Assembly: GCA_964653795.1 (NCBI GenBank)
Contig: CAZZHO010000028.1
Coordinates: 1-32,877 of the forward strand
Length of the DNA: 32,877 bases
Direction: 5' to 3'
Source of the DNA: JAWPMT01 sp964653795
Lineage (GTDB): Bacteria > Bacteroidota > Bacteroidia > Cytophagales > Cyclobacteriaceae
Shown: positions 22,639 through 31,661 of the stretch, piece by piece
Layout: the number at the start of each line of letters is the position of its first letter
How positions within the stretch are numbered: the stretch's first letter is position 1
The notes under the pieces: generated by a model
Told to the model about the DNA's origin: nothing
Seen by the model: the letters and a program-made list of their open reading frames with translations, nothing else
Databases searched by the model: none
Made by a program: the position numbers and the translations under genes

Positions 22639-24975
22639 ATGGCATTTCCATTTAAACATAACCTCCGCCTAAGCACCATTATTGGTTATTGGGAGCTACA
22701 GCAATATGAGGACAATGAGATTCTGGCAGCTACTGCTAAGAGCCTCGTAAAAAAAATAGATGAGCACCCTTTCCTGCGAGGACCAATTGATGATGTAGAG
22801 TCTTTGGAATCTGTGAAGGACATTGTCAGCTTGATTATTTCCGCTGTGGTGCCTCCTGCGGTGAGCAATGACCAGATCATGGCCGTCTTCAAGCCATTTT
22901 CAATGGAGTATTTCTATTCTACAACGCCATTCCAAAAACTTGTGAAAGAAGCGGGCTCTTTGCTAAATATGGCCCGATTTGCCAATGAAGAGGAGTTGGA
23001 ACTGAAGAAAACGATGGCTGCCTTTCATGCCGTGCTGCATCAATTTTATGGAGTCCAGCTACCAAAAGAGAACCAAATGGTGATGCAACTGGACCGTGAT
23101 GAGGGGACGACCAGCTACTACCACTTGTTTTTTGATCCGAGATTTTGTGAGGTAAAACTTTTAGGAGAAAAGGCGCCGGAATTGACGCATGAGCAGATAG
23201 ATCTCTTGGTCAGGGAAAACACCAACGTGGAACTTTGGTCAGAGAAGTTGCCTCCAGAGCTGTTCGAATTCACTGGTTTTGCTATATATACCTTAGTGGA
23301 AGCTACACATCAGGAAGTGCTGTCCAACATCAAGGAGGCTCTCCAATCCCAGAAGGAACCTAGTGAGGAGATGATGGAATACTTCCGAAAACAGGTGAGA
23401 GACTTGACACAAGTGCCGGACCTGGAATGTGGTATTTCTTCTTATCATACCTTCAAGCAGGTGTATGATCGTTGCGATGAAGGGGGCAGTATGAGCCTTT
23501 TGGTAGATGATCAAAATCATTTTCTCGATGCTTTTCACCGGATAGCCAATGATATCAAGGGCAATGGCGAAGCGGTTATTATACCCGATACTACGGATAG
23601 CGAATATTTTAACAATTCACGTCCCCGGTTCAAAAGTTTCATGGCTGTTCCGTTGTTTTCGGATGATGACTTTATCGGCCATCTGGAACTGGGGAGTAAC
23701 TTAAAGACGTTGGATCCCCTGGTATATGCCAGAATTCTGGATTTGGTACCTATCCTGGCAACAGCTATTTCGAAAAAAATAGAAGAGACAGAGAATAAAA
23801 TTCAGTCTATTATAAAGGAGTATTATACTTCGATTCACCCAGCAGTGGAGTGGAAATTTGTTGATGCTGCCTTCTCCATTTTGGAGCAACAAATGGCTGG
23901 CAAGAAAGAAATTCAAGAGGAAGTAGTATTTAAAAATGTCTATCCTCTTTTCGGTTCTTCTGATATTCGAAGCTCATCAACTATCAGGAATCAGGCGATT
24001 TTATCAGATTTAGTGCATCAGTTGGAGATGGCACAAAAGTCTCTAAATGAAGCAGAGAGGCAAATCAATTTCCCAATAGTTGGGGAAACAGTTTATCGAC
24101 TTAACAAGCATCTGAAAAGACTGAAGAAGGGAGGACTATTGTCAGGAGATGAGCAGGTAATTGTACAACTCCTCCAAGAAGACATAGAGCCCACAATCAG
24201 GGATTTAGAAAAAGACTTACCAGAGTTTAGTGCTTTCACCAAAGAACAATACTGGGGTCAACTCGACCCAGAGCTGGGGATTTATTACAACGAAAGGAGA
24301 AAATTCGAGGAGAGCATCACTATGATGAATGAGGCGATTTCGACTTTCATCGACACTGAGGAGGCCCGGGCACAAGCTATATTCCCGCACTACTTTGAGA
24401 AGTATAAAACCGATGGTGTGGAGTACAACATCTATGTTGGCGATGCAATAGCCAGAAACAAGAAGTTTAATAACCTGTATTTAAAGAATCTTAGACTTTG
24501 GCAATTGCTGGTGACTGTGGAAACGGCAAGAATCACTCAAGACCTTAAAGACAATTTGAGCATGCCTTTAGAGGCAGGTCACTTGATTTTGGTGCACAGT
24601 CAGCCACTTTCTGTTAAGTTCAAGATGGATGAAAAGCAATTTGATGTTGATGGTGCCTATAATATCAGGTACGAGATCATCAAAAAGCGGATCGATAAAG
24701 TCCACATTAAGGATACTGACGAAAGGTTGACACAGGCCAACACCATTTCGATCATTTATAATCATGAGGAAGAAGCTAGAGAATATCTTTCTTATCTGGA
24801 ATATCTACGCCATGAAGGTTATATAACACCTCAGTTTGAGCAATTTGAATTGGAGGAACTTCAAGGTGTAAGTGGTCTCAAGGCTTTCAGAGTAAGGTTG
24901 GAGAAGACATCTAAGGGTATCATGAAAGAGCTTCATTCCCTTGGGATCAAGGCCAGTACTTCTTTAGCCAGTTAA
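22639..24975 (+). CDS. Large GAF-domain protein, unknown function
   Basis: This soluble protein of 778 residues has no signal peptide or membrane helix. Residues about 1-260 are mostly helical and unassigned. Residues about 295-385 form a GAF-like ligand-sensing domain: FHRIANDI, then AVIIPDT and FKSFMAVPLFSDDDFIGHLELGS, which are the beta-strands that line the pocket. A long helical, partly coiled-coil region follows (about 385-520). The C-terminal 250 residues are mixed alpha/beta. No kinase, cyclase, phosphodiesterase or DNA-binding output is visible, so the output is unknown. Proteins of this length and layout occur in Cytophagales, as I recall. Its stop codon abuts that of the convergent permease gene with no spacer (TAATTA). 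Confidence 0.75.
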   Translation: MAFPFKHNLRLSTIIGYWELQQYEDNEILAATAKSLVKKIDEHPFLRGPIDDVESLESVKDIVSLIISAVVPPAVSNDQIMAVFKPFSMEYFYSTTPFQKLVKEAGSLLNMARFANEEELELKKTMAAFHAVLHQFYGVQLPKENQMVMQLDRDEGTTSYYHLFFDPRFCEVKLLGEKAPELTHEQIDLLVRENTNVELWSEKLPPELFEFTGFAIYTLVEATHQEVLSNIKEALQSQKEPSEEMMEYFRKQVRDLTQVPDLECGISSYHTFKQVYDRCDEGGSMSLLVDDQNHFLDAFHRIANDIKGNGEAVIIPDTTDSEYFNNSRPRFKSFMAVPLFSDDDFIGHLELGSNLKTLDPLVYARILDLVPILATAISKKIEETENKIQSIIKEYYTSIHPAVEWKFVDAAFSILEQQMAGKKEIQEEVVFKNVYPLFGSSDIRSSSTIRNQAILSDLVHQLEMAQKSLNEAERQINFPIVGETVYRLNKHLKRLKKGGLLSGDEQVIVQLLQEDIEPTIRDLEKDLPEFSAFTKEQYWGQLDPELGIYYNERRKFEESITMMNEAISTFIDTEEARAQAIFPHYFEKYKTDGVEYNIYVGDAIARNKKFNNLYLKNLRLWQLLVTVETARITQDLKDNLSMPLEAGHLILVHSQPLSVKFKMDEKQFDVDGAYNIRYEIIKKRIDKVHIKDTDERLTQANTISIIYNHEEEAREYLSYLEYLRHEGYITPQFEQFELEELQGVSGLKAFRVRLEKTSKGIMKELHSLGIKASTSLAS

Positions 24976-27803
24976 TTATTCATGACGTAAAGCCTTTACC
25001 GGATTGGCTTTGGCAGTAGCCACGGTTTTTGAGCTCACTGTAATCATAGCAACAATAAAAACGCAGGCTCCTGCTACAATGAAAATCATAGGGCCTAGGT
25101 TGATGCGGGCGGAGAAGCTTTCTAGCCACTGGCTCATGGTCCAATAAATTAACGGCCATGAAATAATATTGGCGATGGCAATGAGTAAAATGTACTCCTT
25201 AGAGAGGAGCATCACTATATTCCCGATAGTCGCGCCAAGTGTTTTTCTAATGCCTATTTCTTTTGTTCTCTTCAAAGCGCTAAAAGAGGACAATCCGAAC
25301 AAACCTAAGCAAGCTACGAAAATGGCGAATCCTGAGAATACAGTGAATACTTTGCTGAATGTTTGCTCCGTTTCGTATTGACGATTGTAAAAGTCTTCCA
25401 GGAAGAAAAAGTCTACCGGATTGCCAGGAAAATATGAGTTGTAGGAGGTTTCTATTTTTCTCAGCACCTCCTGTCGATTTATGTCATTATGCAGTCTTAG
25501 GGAAAAAAAGTAATTCTTGTTTTCGCTAACCAGAGAGAATGCGATAGGTGCAACGTCCTTTTTCAACGACATCTGATTGTAATCATCCACTACACCAATA
25601 ATGGTTTTAGTCTTACCCCAGTAAGTCACCTTTTGATTAATCGCTTCGTCTGGAGAGTTGAAACCCAGATACTTAATGCCAGCTTTATTAAGTATTATGG
25701 CAGAGGAATCACTACCGAAAGTAGGAGAATAGTTTCGTCCGGCAGCAAAACGTATTCCGTATGTATCAAAGTACTCGTAATGCACGCCGATGTTATCAAT
25801 TGTTTGGAATCGTTCATTTCCTTGAGAAGCCAACTTGATTCCGGAAGACCATGAAATTTGCCATCCGGGAACATTGGAGCCTACGCCAAACTTATCTACC
25901 TCTGGCATGGAAAGTACATCATTCTTAAATGCAAGGGCTTTTGATTCCAATAATGAATCAGACTTGAAGACATTGGGGCCTCTTACTACCAGGGTATTGT
26001 TGATATCGAAACCTAAATCCCTCTTTCCGAGGTAGTCCATCTGTCTGTAGACTGTGAGGGTTCCAGCGATCAGCGACACAGAAGCGGCGAATTGCACTAC
26101 CACCAACACTTTCCGTAGGGTTTTACCATTTGAACTGGATGAGCTTTTCCCCTTCAATACTCCGGCCGGGTCGAAAGATGAAAGTACGAATGCCGGATAA
26201 AGTCCAGCCAAAAGCACGCTTCCAATAGAAACGAGGGAGAAGATGATCCAAAATTTTATGGAAATCAGGAAACCGAGGTTGAGATTAGATTGGGTCAACT
26301 CGTTGAAAGCCCCTCTTCCCAGCAAGACGAAGGAAAATGCGAGAATGCAGGAGATGACATAGAGCACAAGTGACTCTGATAGGAACTGGAAAATCAGCTG
26401 CTTCCTTTGGGCCCCCATCGTTTTCCTGACGCCAACTTCTTTGGCTCGATCAATTGCTCGTGCCGTAGATAGATTGATGTAATTGATCCAGGCAATAATC
26501 AATATGAAAAGAGCAATGATTTGAAGAAAGACAATCGCATCTCCATCGCCTTGTTCTTCGAGGTTTATCTCGTTAAGAAGCTTGGAATGAAGATGAATAT
26601 CGGTGATGGGCTGAAGAGGAAATGCCTGATGATAGCCATATTTATCATATTCCTCCTGATGCCTTTCGTACAAGACCTGTTCAAAACTTGCATTGAACTC
26701 ATGATAGTCTGACTGAGGAGCTAATCTTATATAGGTATAAAAATCGTACCAACCCCAAGAAGACTCTGTTGGGATTTCATCTCCTTCCCGAGAAAGGGCA
26801 TTTACAGTCGCATAGGATCCTAAGAAATCGAACTTGATATGGGAGTTAGATGGGGTATCTGCTACAATACCGCTTATTTCTACTATGTGCTCTCCATCAA
26901 TTTCAAGCGTTTTGCCAATCGGGTTTATGTTTCCAAAGAACCTTTCGGCCATACTTTCTGAAATGACGGCTTTGAATGGCTCCAACAGAGCGGTTTTGGG
27001 ATCACCTTCAATGAACTTAAAATCAAAGATTTGAAAGAACGACGGGTCCACGAAGTACATTCTTTCCTCCAGGAATGCTTTTTTAGCAAACTGCACCACT
27101 CCAGATGTGGGCATAGCCCTGGCATAATCCATCACCTGAGGCATTTTTTCTTTCATGAATGGCCCCACTCGTGGCACAGATGCAGCACTTCTGGTTTCAG
27201 GTTCGGGGTTAGCTGCTCTGTAAACTTCGTACTGTACTCTGTATAGGTCTTTGTAGTTTTTGTGGAAAGTATCGTAGCTCCTCTCGTAACTGACATATTG
27301 AAATATGAACAAGCAGGCAGCAAGTCCAAAGGCTAACCCAAGGATGTTTAGACCTGAGTAAACTTTATTTCGGGAGATATTCCTAAACGTGATTTTGATG
27401 TAGTTTTCGAACATAGCTGAGTTGTTTCGATTGCTGGTAAACTGTCTTTTCTTGTGCTTCAGGTCATAATTCCTGATNNNNNNNNNNNNNNNNNNNNNNN
27501 NNNNNNNNNNNNNNNNNNNNNNNNNNNNNNNNNNNNNNNNNNNNNNNNNNNNNNNNNNNNNNNNNNNNNNNNNNNNNTGTTTCGATTGCTGGTAAACTGT
27601 CTTTTCTTGTGCTTCAGGTCATAATTCCTGATAGCCATTATCGCATCCAGCACGTATTTAGAGTTGGCAAAGAGTGTTCCTTTCTGCAATATCCTTCGTC
27701 GGTGCAGTTCCTCCATATCGCCAGCGATTTCTTCAAAAAGCTCTTCACCATATATCCATTTTAAGATGCTTTGTCCTATACGAGGAGGCGTCTCTGAACT
27801 CAT
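24976..27803 (-). CDS. FtsX/MacB-type ABC permease with N-terminal prefix domain (interrupted by assembly gap)
   Basis: This is an integral membrane permease with two FtsX-like modules. The first follows a helix at GLNILGLAFGLAACLFIF and a periplasmic MacB-like domain, then the coupling motif RAKEVGVRKTMGAQRKQ. The second carries RTKEIGIRKTLGATIGN. The first 75 residues (starting MSSETPPRIGQSILKWIYGE) form the prefix domain seen in Bacteroidota PadR-linked permeases. The 100-N gap and its two 55-bp flanks are artefactual. Collapsing them removes 155 bp and gives one frame of 891 codons (890 aa plus stop); uncollapsed, the frame is broken. No ATPase gene is adjacent. The start ATG overlaps the PadR stop (ATGA), so it is coupled to its likely repressor. 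The transported substrate is unknown. Confidence 0.9.
27423..27477. repeat. Left copy of 55-bp identical contig-end overlap
   Basis: This sequence is identical to 27578-27632 and runs right up to the N run. The copies are the unmerged ends of two contigs, not a biological repeat; exact identity and the 55-bp length suggest an assembly k-mer. Confidence 0.9.
27478..27577. other. Assembly gap (100 N), spurious
   Basis: This is a run of exactly 100 N between two identical 55-bp sequences. The conventional gap length and the in-frame rejoining of the permease gene indicate that no sequence is missing here. Confidence 0.9.
27578..27632. repeat. Right copy of 55-bp identical contig-end overlap
   Basis: Second copy of the overlap. 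It begins immediately after the N run and continues uniquely into the prefix-domain coding sequence. Confidence 0.9.
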
Positions 27804-28135
27804 GGTCTACTGGAAAATGAAAGTTGTGGGATGTTCTTCCAGATATTTTCTTTCATAGTCTTAGCAGTTTGCAGCGCTTCAAACCCTGCACTTGTAACTT
27901 GAAATAGTCGCTTTTTCTTACCACCCCTTTGTTGAGTGGCTCCCCCGAAACTAGAGGACAAAAATCCCTTGTCCTCCAACCTATACAGTGATGAATGTAC
28001 TGCGCTGATATTGAGGGAACGCCCAGAATAGTTTTCTGCTTCAGATTTCACATTTACTGCGTAAGCTTCTGAGCCTATGGAGGCAACAGTGAGCAGTATG
28101 AGCTCTTCAAACTCTCCTAGATACGTTCCTTTCAT
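27800..28135 (-). CDS. PadR-family transcriptional repressor
   Basis: This 111-residue winged-helix regulator starts MKGTYLGEFEELILLTVASI, the usual PadR first helix. The recognition helix lies around ISAVHSSLYRLEDKGFL, and the wing around GGATQQRGGKKKRLFQVTSAG. The C-terminal dimerisation helix is short, as in the PadR-s2 type. PadR genes next to FtsX-like permeases usually repress their own operon until a ligand binds. Here the stop overlaps the permease start by 4 bp, which agrees with that. An ATGT-N10-ACAT inverted repeat lies 54 bp upstream. The exonuclease gene diverges from it. Confidence 0.92.
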   Translation of the reverse strand: MKGTYLGEFEELILLTVASIGSEAYAVNVKSEAENYSGRSLNISAVHSSLYRLEDKGFLSSSFGGATQQRGGKKKRLFQVTSAGFEALQTAKTMKENIWKNIPQLSFSSRP

Positions 28136-28188
28136 GGGATCATCTTTTTATAATCTATGTAAATGTAAATAAAATATTATCCTCTACT

Positions 28189-28206
28189 ATGTAAAGAATA
28201 TAACAT
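28189..28206. promoter_or_regulatory. Candidate PadR operator (ATGT-N10-ACAT)
   Basis: This inverted repeat lies in the 99-bp region between the PadR gene and the divergent exonuclease gene. Known PadR sites contain ATGT/ACAT half-sites, usually with slightly shorter spacing. The motif is short and the region is AT-rich, so chance is possible. Confidence 0.3.
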
Positions 28207-28234
28207 TTGAGAAAATCATAGCTTTACACATGTA

Positions 28235-28735
28235 ATGGAGGACTTCACAGCAATGGATTTTGAAACCGCTCAATCCAACCCTGCCAGCATCTGTCAAGTG
28301 GGTCTGGTAAGAGTGGAAGCCGGTGAGGTGGTGGAAAAAGTTGATAGACTAGTCAAACCTCCTAATAATTTCTATTTCGCCAAAAATGTAGAGATACATG
28401 GCATTCAACCTTCCCAAACCGAGAATGCCCCAACTTTCGATGTTGTTTGGCATGACATCAAACATCTAATTCAAGATCAGGTGATAGTTGCCCACAATGT
28501 TGGCTTTGACGTAGGTTGTCTGAGATCAACTTTGGCGTATTACGAGGAAATTCAACCAGATTTTGAAGAGCGATGTACCCGCAGGATTTTTAGAAGGGGT
28601 CTCGCTTACTTGAGCAAGAAGTACAAAATAGCTCTTGAACATCATGATGCCCTTAGTGATGCCCACGCCTGTGCTCAACTTTATTTGATCCATCAAAGGA
28701 GGTTAGCACTGCCAAAAACAGGGAAGTTATTCTAA
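28235..28735 (+). CDS. DEDDh 3'-5' exonuclease (DnaQ-like)
   Basis: This 166-residue protein consists of a single DnaQ-type exonuclease domain that would remove nucleotides from DNA or RNA 3' ends using two metal ions. The DEDDh residues are visible: Asp8 and Glu10 (AMDFET), Asp92 (HNVGFDVGCL), and His137 with Asp142 (EHHDALSDAHA). The segment NVEIHGI matches the usual (V/I)HGI motif. It is shorter than the polymerase epsilon subunit and has no polymerase-binding tail, so it is more likely a stand-alone repair or RNA-processing exonuclease. It is divergent from the padR gene and separated by 68 bp from the TPR gene that follows. Confidence 0.9.
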   Translation: MEDFTAMDFETAQSNPASICQVGLVRVEAGEVVEKVDRLVKPPNNFYFAKNVEIHGIQPSQTENAPTFDVVWHDIKHLIQDQVIVAHNVGFDVGCLRSTLAYYEEIQPDFEERCTRRIFRRGLAYLSKKYKIALEHHDALSDAHACAQLYLIHQRRLALPKTGKLF

Positions 28736-28803
28736 GGACTTAACTATTTCTTGATTCTAAAAAAGGCAGGAGTTTTTTATTTTTAGAGAAACTCATCGCC
28801 ATT

Positions 28804-30375
28804 TTGAAAAGACCTATCATCACTAGCATCCTCATTATTCTATGTATTGGGGTCAAGGGGCAGGAGTTGGATAGTCTACGGAAGTACGTTCTTGAGGCTC
28901 CATTAGACACCAATCTTGTACATGCCTACAATGACCTCAGTATTAAATATTGGAATACGGATTTAGATTCATCTACCTATTTCGGCTTCCAAGGTCTAAA
29001 ACTTGGAGATAAGATCAACTTTGAAAAAGGTATGGTGCGCTCCTATAACGCACTGGGTGTTGCCTACACGAACAAAGGTCTTTTTGATAGTGCCAGGGTA
29101 TTATTAAAGAGTGGACTGGAACTTGCGCAGAGTATAGCCTTTGCAAATTCAGAATTTAAAATATTAAATGCTCTGGGTGTAATTGAGCGCAAAGAGGGAA
29201 ATTTTCCCCTGGCAACGGACTACTTCCTCAAGGCGGTCAGCATTGCCGAAAGAATTGGCGAGCGCAAAAATGCCGCCGTAGTACTTAGCAACGTCGGAAA
29301 CATCTATTTGGGAATAAGGGACTTTGAACAGGCGATCAAGTACTACCAAGAATCGTTGGTGATCTTTGAGGAGTTCAAGTTCAAGAATGCCATTTCAGTC
29401 ATCTCCAATAACATGGCAGACTGCTACGGTGAACTAGGTGACCTTGATAAGGCCCTTTCACTCTATAAGAGATCCCTGATCTACAAGGAGGAATCAAGGA
29501 ACTACTTAGGTATCGCCATTACCAATACTAACATAGGTCAGGTTTTCTCAAATCAGGGAGTTTTGGACTCGGCTCTTTATTACTTCAAGAAGTCTATTGA
29601 CGGATTTTCCCGACTACCCGATACTCCAGAGATTTCTCATGCATATCTGGGTTTGGCCAATGCCTATCACCGTCAGGGAGCATTAAGAGATAGTGAGATA
29701 TGGGGAGAGAAAGCCTTAGCGACAGCTGTTGGAGCCGGTATGGTGGATGTTCAAAGCCAGGCCAACAGAACGCTCTCACTGGTAAACGAACAGTATGGAA
29801 AGCTGGGAAAAGCCCTGAAATATCACAAGACGCATGTAGCCCTTAGGGATAGTCTAATTAGCGAACGAAACATTCAAAAAATAGAGCGGCTAAGTGCCCA
29901 GCACGAATCTGAAAAAAGCCAGCAAGAGATAGAGCGATTAAAGCTACAGGCCGAATTAAATGATGCCAACCTAGCCAGATCTCGCAACGCACAAGTTGCC
30001 ATCGCGGTGGGCAGTGTGATGTTGATTGTGGTAATAGCAGTGTATTTCGTCCAGCGAAATAAGAAACTTAAAGCAGAAGCCGAGTCGCAGGAACTTCAAA
30101 TTGAGGCCCTCGAAAAACGTTTCATGGAGTTGAATATTAGCCCTAAAGTCGAGGATGCAAGTATTGAGAAACTCAATGAAAAGATCCATACACCCCTCAC
30201 CGAAAGGGAGTTTGAAGTACTGTCACTGAGTTTTAAAGGCAAAACCAATTCTGAAATAGCAGAAGAAGTTTTTCTTTCTATCAGTACCGTCAAATTTCAC
30301 CTTCGAAATGTCTATGGTAAATTGGGTGTAAACAACCGTAAAGAGGCACTGGACTATGTGGTTAAGAGCTCTTAG
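28804..30375 (+). CDS. TPR-LuxR membrane regulator
   Basis: This 523-residue protein begins at a TTG (28804) with a signal peptide ending near GVKGQ (residue 20). Six or more TPR units fill residues about 38-345 and would be periplasmic. A coiled coil (about 352-392) leads into a single membrane helix (about 397-416). The cytoplasmic end is a second coiled coil followed by a LuxR/GerE helix-turn-helix at 464-520 (LTEREFEVLSLSFKGKTNSE; STVKFHLRNVYGKLGV). It is thus a one-component transmembrane regulator that may sense an envelope signal through its TPR domain. No ATG is available for this signal peptide. Its end overlaps the start of the next TPR gene by 20 bp. Confidence 0.88.
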   Translation: MKRPIITSILIILCIGVKGQELDSLRKYVLEAPLDTNLVHAYNDLSIKYWNTDLDSSTYFGFQGLKLGDKINFEKGMVRSYNALGVAYTNKGLFDSARVLLKSGLELAQSIAFANSEFKILNALGVIERKEGNFPLATDYFLKAVSIAERIGERKNAAVVLSNVGNIYLGIRDFEQAIKYYQESLVIFEEFKFKNAISVISNNMADCYGELGDLDKALSLYKRSLIYKEESRNYLGIAITNTNIGQVFSNQGVLDSALYYFKKSIDGFSRLPDTPEISHAYLGLANAYHRQGALRDSEIWGEKALATAVGAGMVDVQSQANRTLSLVNEQYGKLGKALKYHKTHVALRDSLISERNIQKIERLSAQHESEKSQQEIERLKLQAELNDANLARSRNAQVAIAVGSVMLIVVIAVYFVQRNKKLKAEAESQELQIEALEKRFMELNISPKVEDASIEKLNEKIHTPLTEREFEVLSLSFKGKTNSEIAEEVFLSISTVKFHLRNVYGKLGVNNRKEALDYVVKSS

Positions 30376-31389
30376 TATATTCTTACTTTTCTTGACGCAA
30401 TTCGACTGTATTGCACAAAATACTACTGAGGGTTCCTATCTCAAATCCATAATTGATAAATCCAAAAGCCTGGCTGGTACTCATCCTGACTCTGCTCTTT
30501 TATTAGCAGAGGAAGCATTGGATCACGCGAACACCCTTGATCAAGATTCGTTGAAAGCCCGCGCTTTCATTGCGCTTTCTACAGCCCATAGCTATCTGGC
30601 CAATTACGACAAGTCTACAGCCTATGCTTTTGATGCCCTGGCATTGGGGGAACAATACCGCGATACTTTAGTGGTGATAGATGCACTTAACAATCTGGGC
30701 ATTGACTACATGATTCAGGAGAGCTATCAAAAGGCAATAGCATATTTTGATCAGGTTCGCTCCTATTCAACATCTTACAAGGATTCACTTCGGTTGGGCC
30801 ACGCTTTGAATAACATCGGTATCATCCATGGTTATCAGGAGGAATATGAAAGGGAACTGGAATATTATGATCAGGCGGCTATCATCTTTTTGAAGATTGG
30901 GGAAAAGGCTGGCTACGGTAATACCTTGTTGAACACTGGCACAGTTCACACATATTTGGATGATTTTGCTCAGGCCAATTCTTTTTTTGAACAGGCATTG
31001 AAGGTTTTCCAGGAATCCGGAGAGTTGTCCGGCGTACAAAATACGCTTCAAAGTCAAGCTGAAAACTACTTGAAGCAAGGCAAAATAGAACTTGCGGAAA
31101 AAGTGGCACTAGAGGCGCTCGAGTTGGCCACCGACTTGAACTTCAAGCAAGATGTTATTTACACTAGTGATCTGCTTAGCAAAATTTTGATGAAAAAGGG
31201 TGATTTCGAATATGCTTTGAAGTATCACCAGGATTTTGCAAAGGTTAAAGAGGAGGTCTTTAATGCAGAGAAATCCCAACAAATAGCTGAATTGGAGATG
31301 AAGTATCAAGTAGAGAAAAAGGAACAAGACTTGCAGATTGCTGAACTTCAGATTAGCCAGCAAGAAATTACAAATCGGGCCCTTGTAAT
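30356..31389 (+). CDS. TPR protein, C-terminus lost in assembly gap (paralogue of upstream regulator)
   Basis: At least 344 residues are present before the N run. It starts with ATG inside the last codons of the upstream gene, and the signal peptide ends near FDCIAQ (residue 21). TPR units run from about residue 60 to 290 with NNLGI and NNIGI helices. A coiled coil rich in Glu and Gln (QQIAELEMKYQVEKKEQDLQ) then leads toward the gap. In the upstream paralogue the same region precedes a membrane helix and a LuxR domain, so the missing part probably contains a membrane helix and an output domain. Which output cannot be known. The nine codons after the gap (31490-31516) may be its end or not, because the gap length is arbitrary. 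Confidence 0.8.
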
Positions 31390-31489
31390 NNNNNNNNNNN
31401 NNNNNNNNNNNNNNNNNNNNNNNNNNNNNNNNNNNNNNNNNNNNNNNNNNNNNNNNNNNNNNNNNNNNNNNNNNNNNNNNNNNNNNNNN
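31390..31489. other. Assembly gap (100 N), real missing sequence
   Basis: This is a run of exactly 100 N whose flanks share no sequence, unlike the first gap. The interrupted TPR gene must lose its C-terminal part here, so the true missing length is unknown and could be several hundred bases or more. Confidence 0.85.
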
Positions 31490-31556
31490 TTTGCTGTCAA
31501 TCTTTCAGATAATTAGTACTGATTTTAATCCCCTAATAGTCAAATAGTTATAAAAA

Positions 31557-31586
31557 CTACCCCTTAGGGTAGGTCAAAAACTGACC
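31557..31586. promoter_or_regulatory. Two adjacent inverted repeats upstream of the surface-protein gene
   Basis: CTACCC-CTTA-GGGTAG (31557-31572) is followed directly, sharing a G, by GGTCA-AAAAC-TGACC (31572-31586). They lie 76-105 bp upstream of the ATG at 31662 in the otherwise featureless 31490-31661 stretch. They could be operators, for example for the LuxR-type regulator upstream, or hairpins ending the TPR gene. No T tract follows. Confidence 0.4.
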
Positions 31587-31661
31587 CATGTGGTTAGGCG
31601 AATTTGGTGGTCAAATTTAGAATTTGGTTCTGCCGGAATTTTAACACCAAACATTGCCGCC

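Noticed and set aside
27423..27632. 55-bp direct repeat that could be read as an attachment site or target duplication
   Set aside because: Both copies end exactly at a 100-N gap, and collapsing them restores the reading frame, so they are duplicated contig ends.
27459..27803. Separate short gene for the prefix domain
   Set aside because: It reads through N residues and is the 5' end of the permease gene once the false gap is removed.
28201..28209. TAACATTTG, with similar TAGCATTTG (22626-22634) and TAGAATTTG (near 31610), as promoter elements
   Set aside because: All have three bases, not two, between TA and TTTG, so they do not match the -7 consensus.
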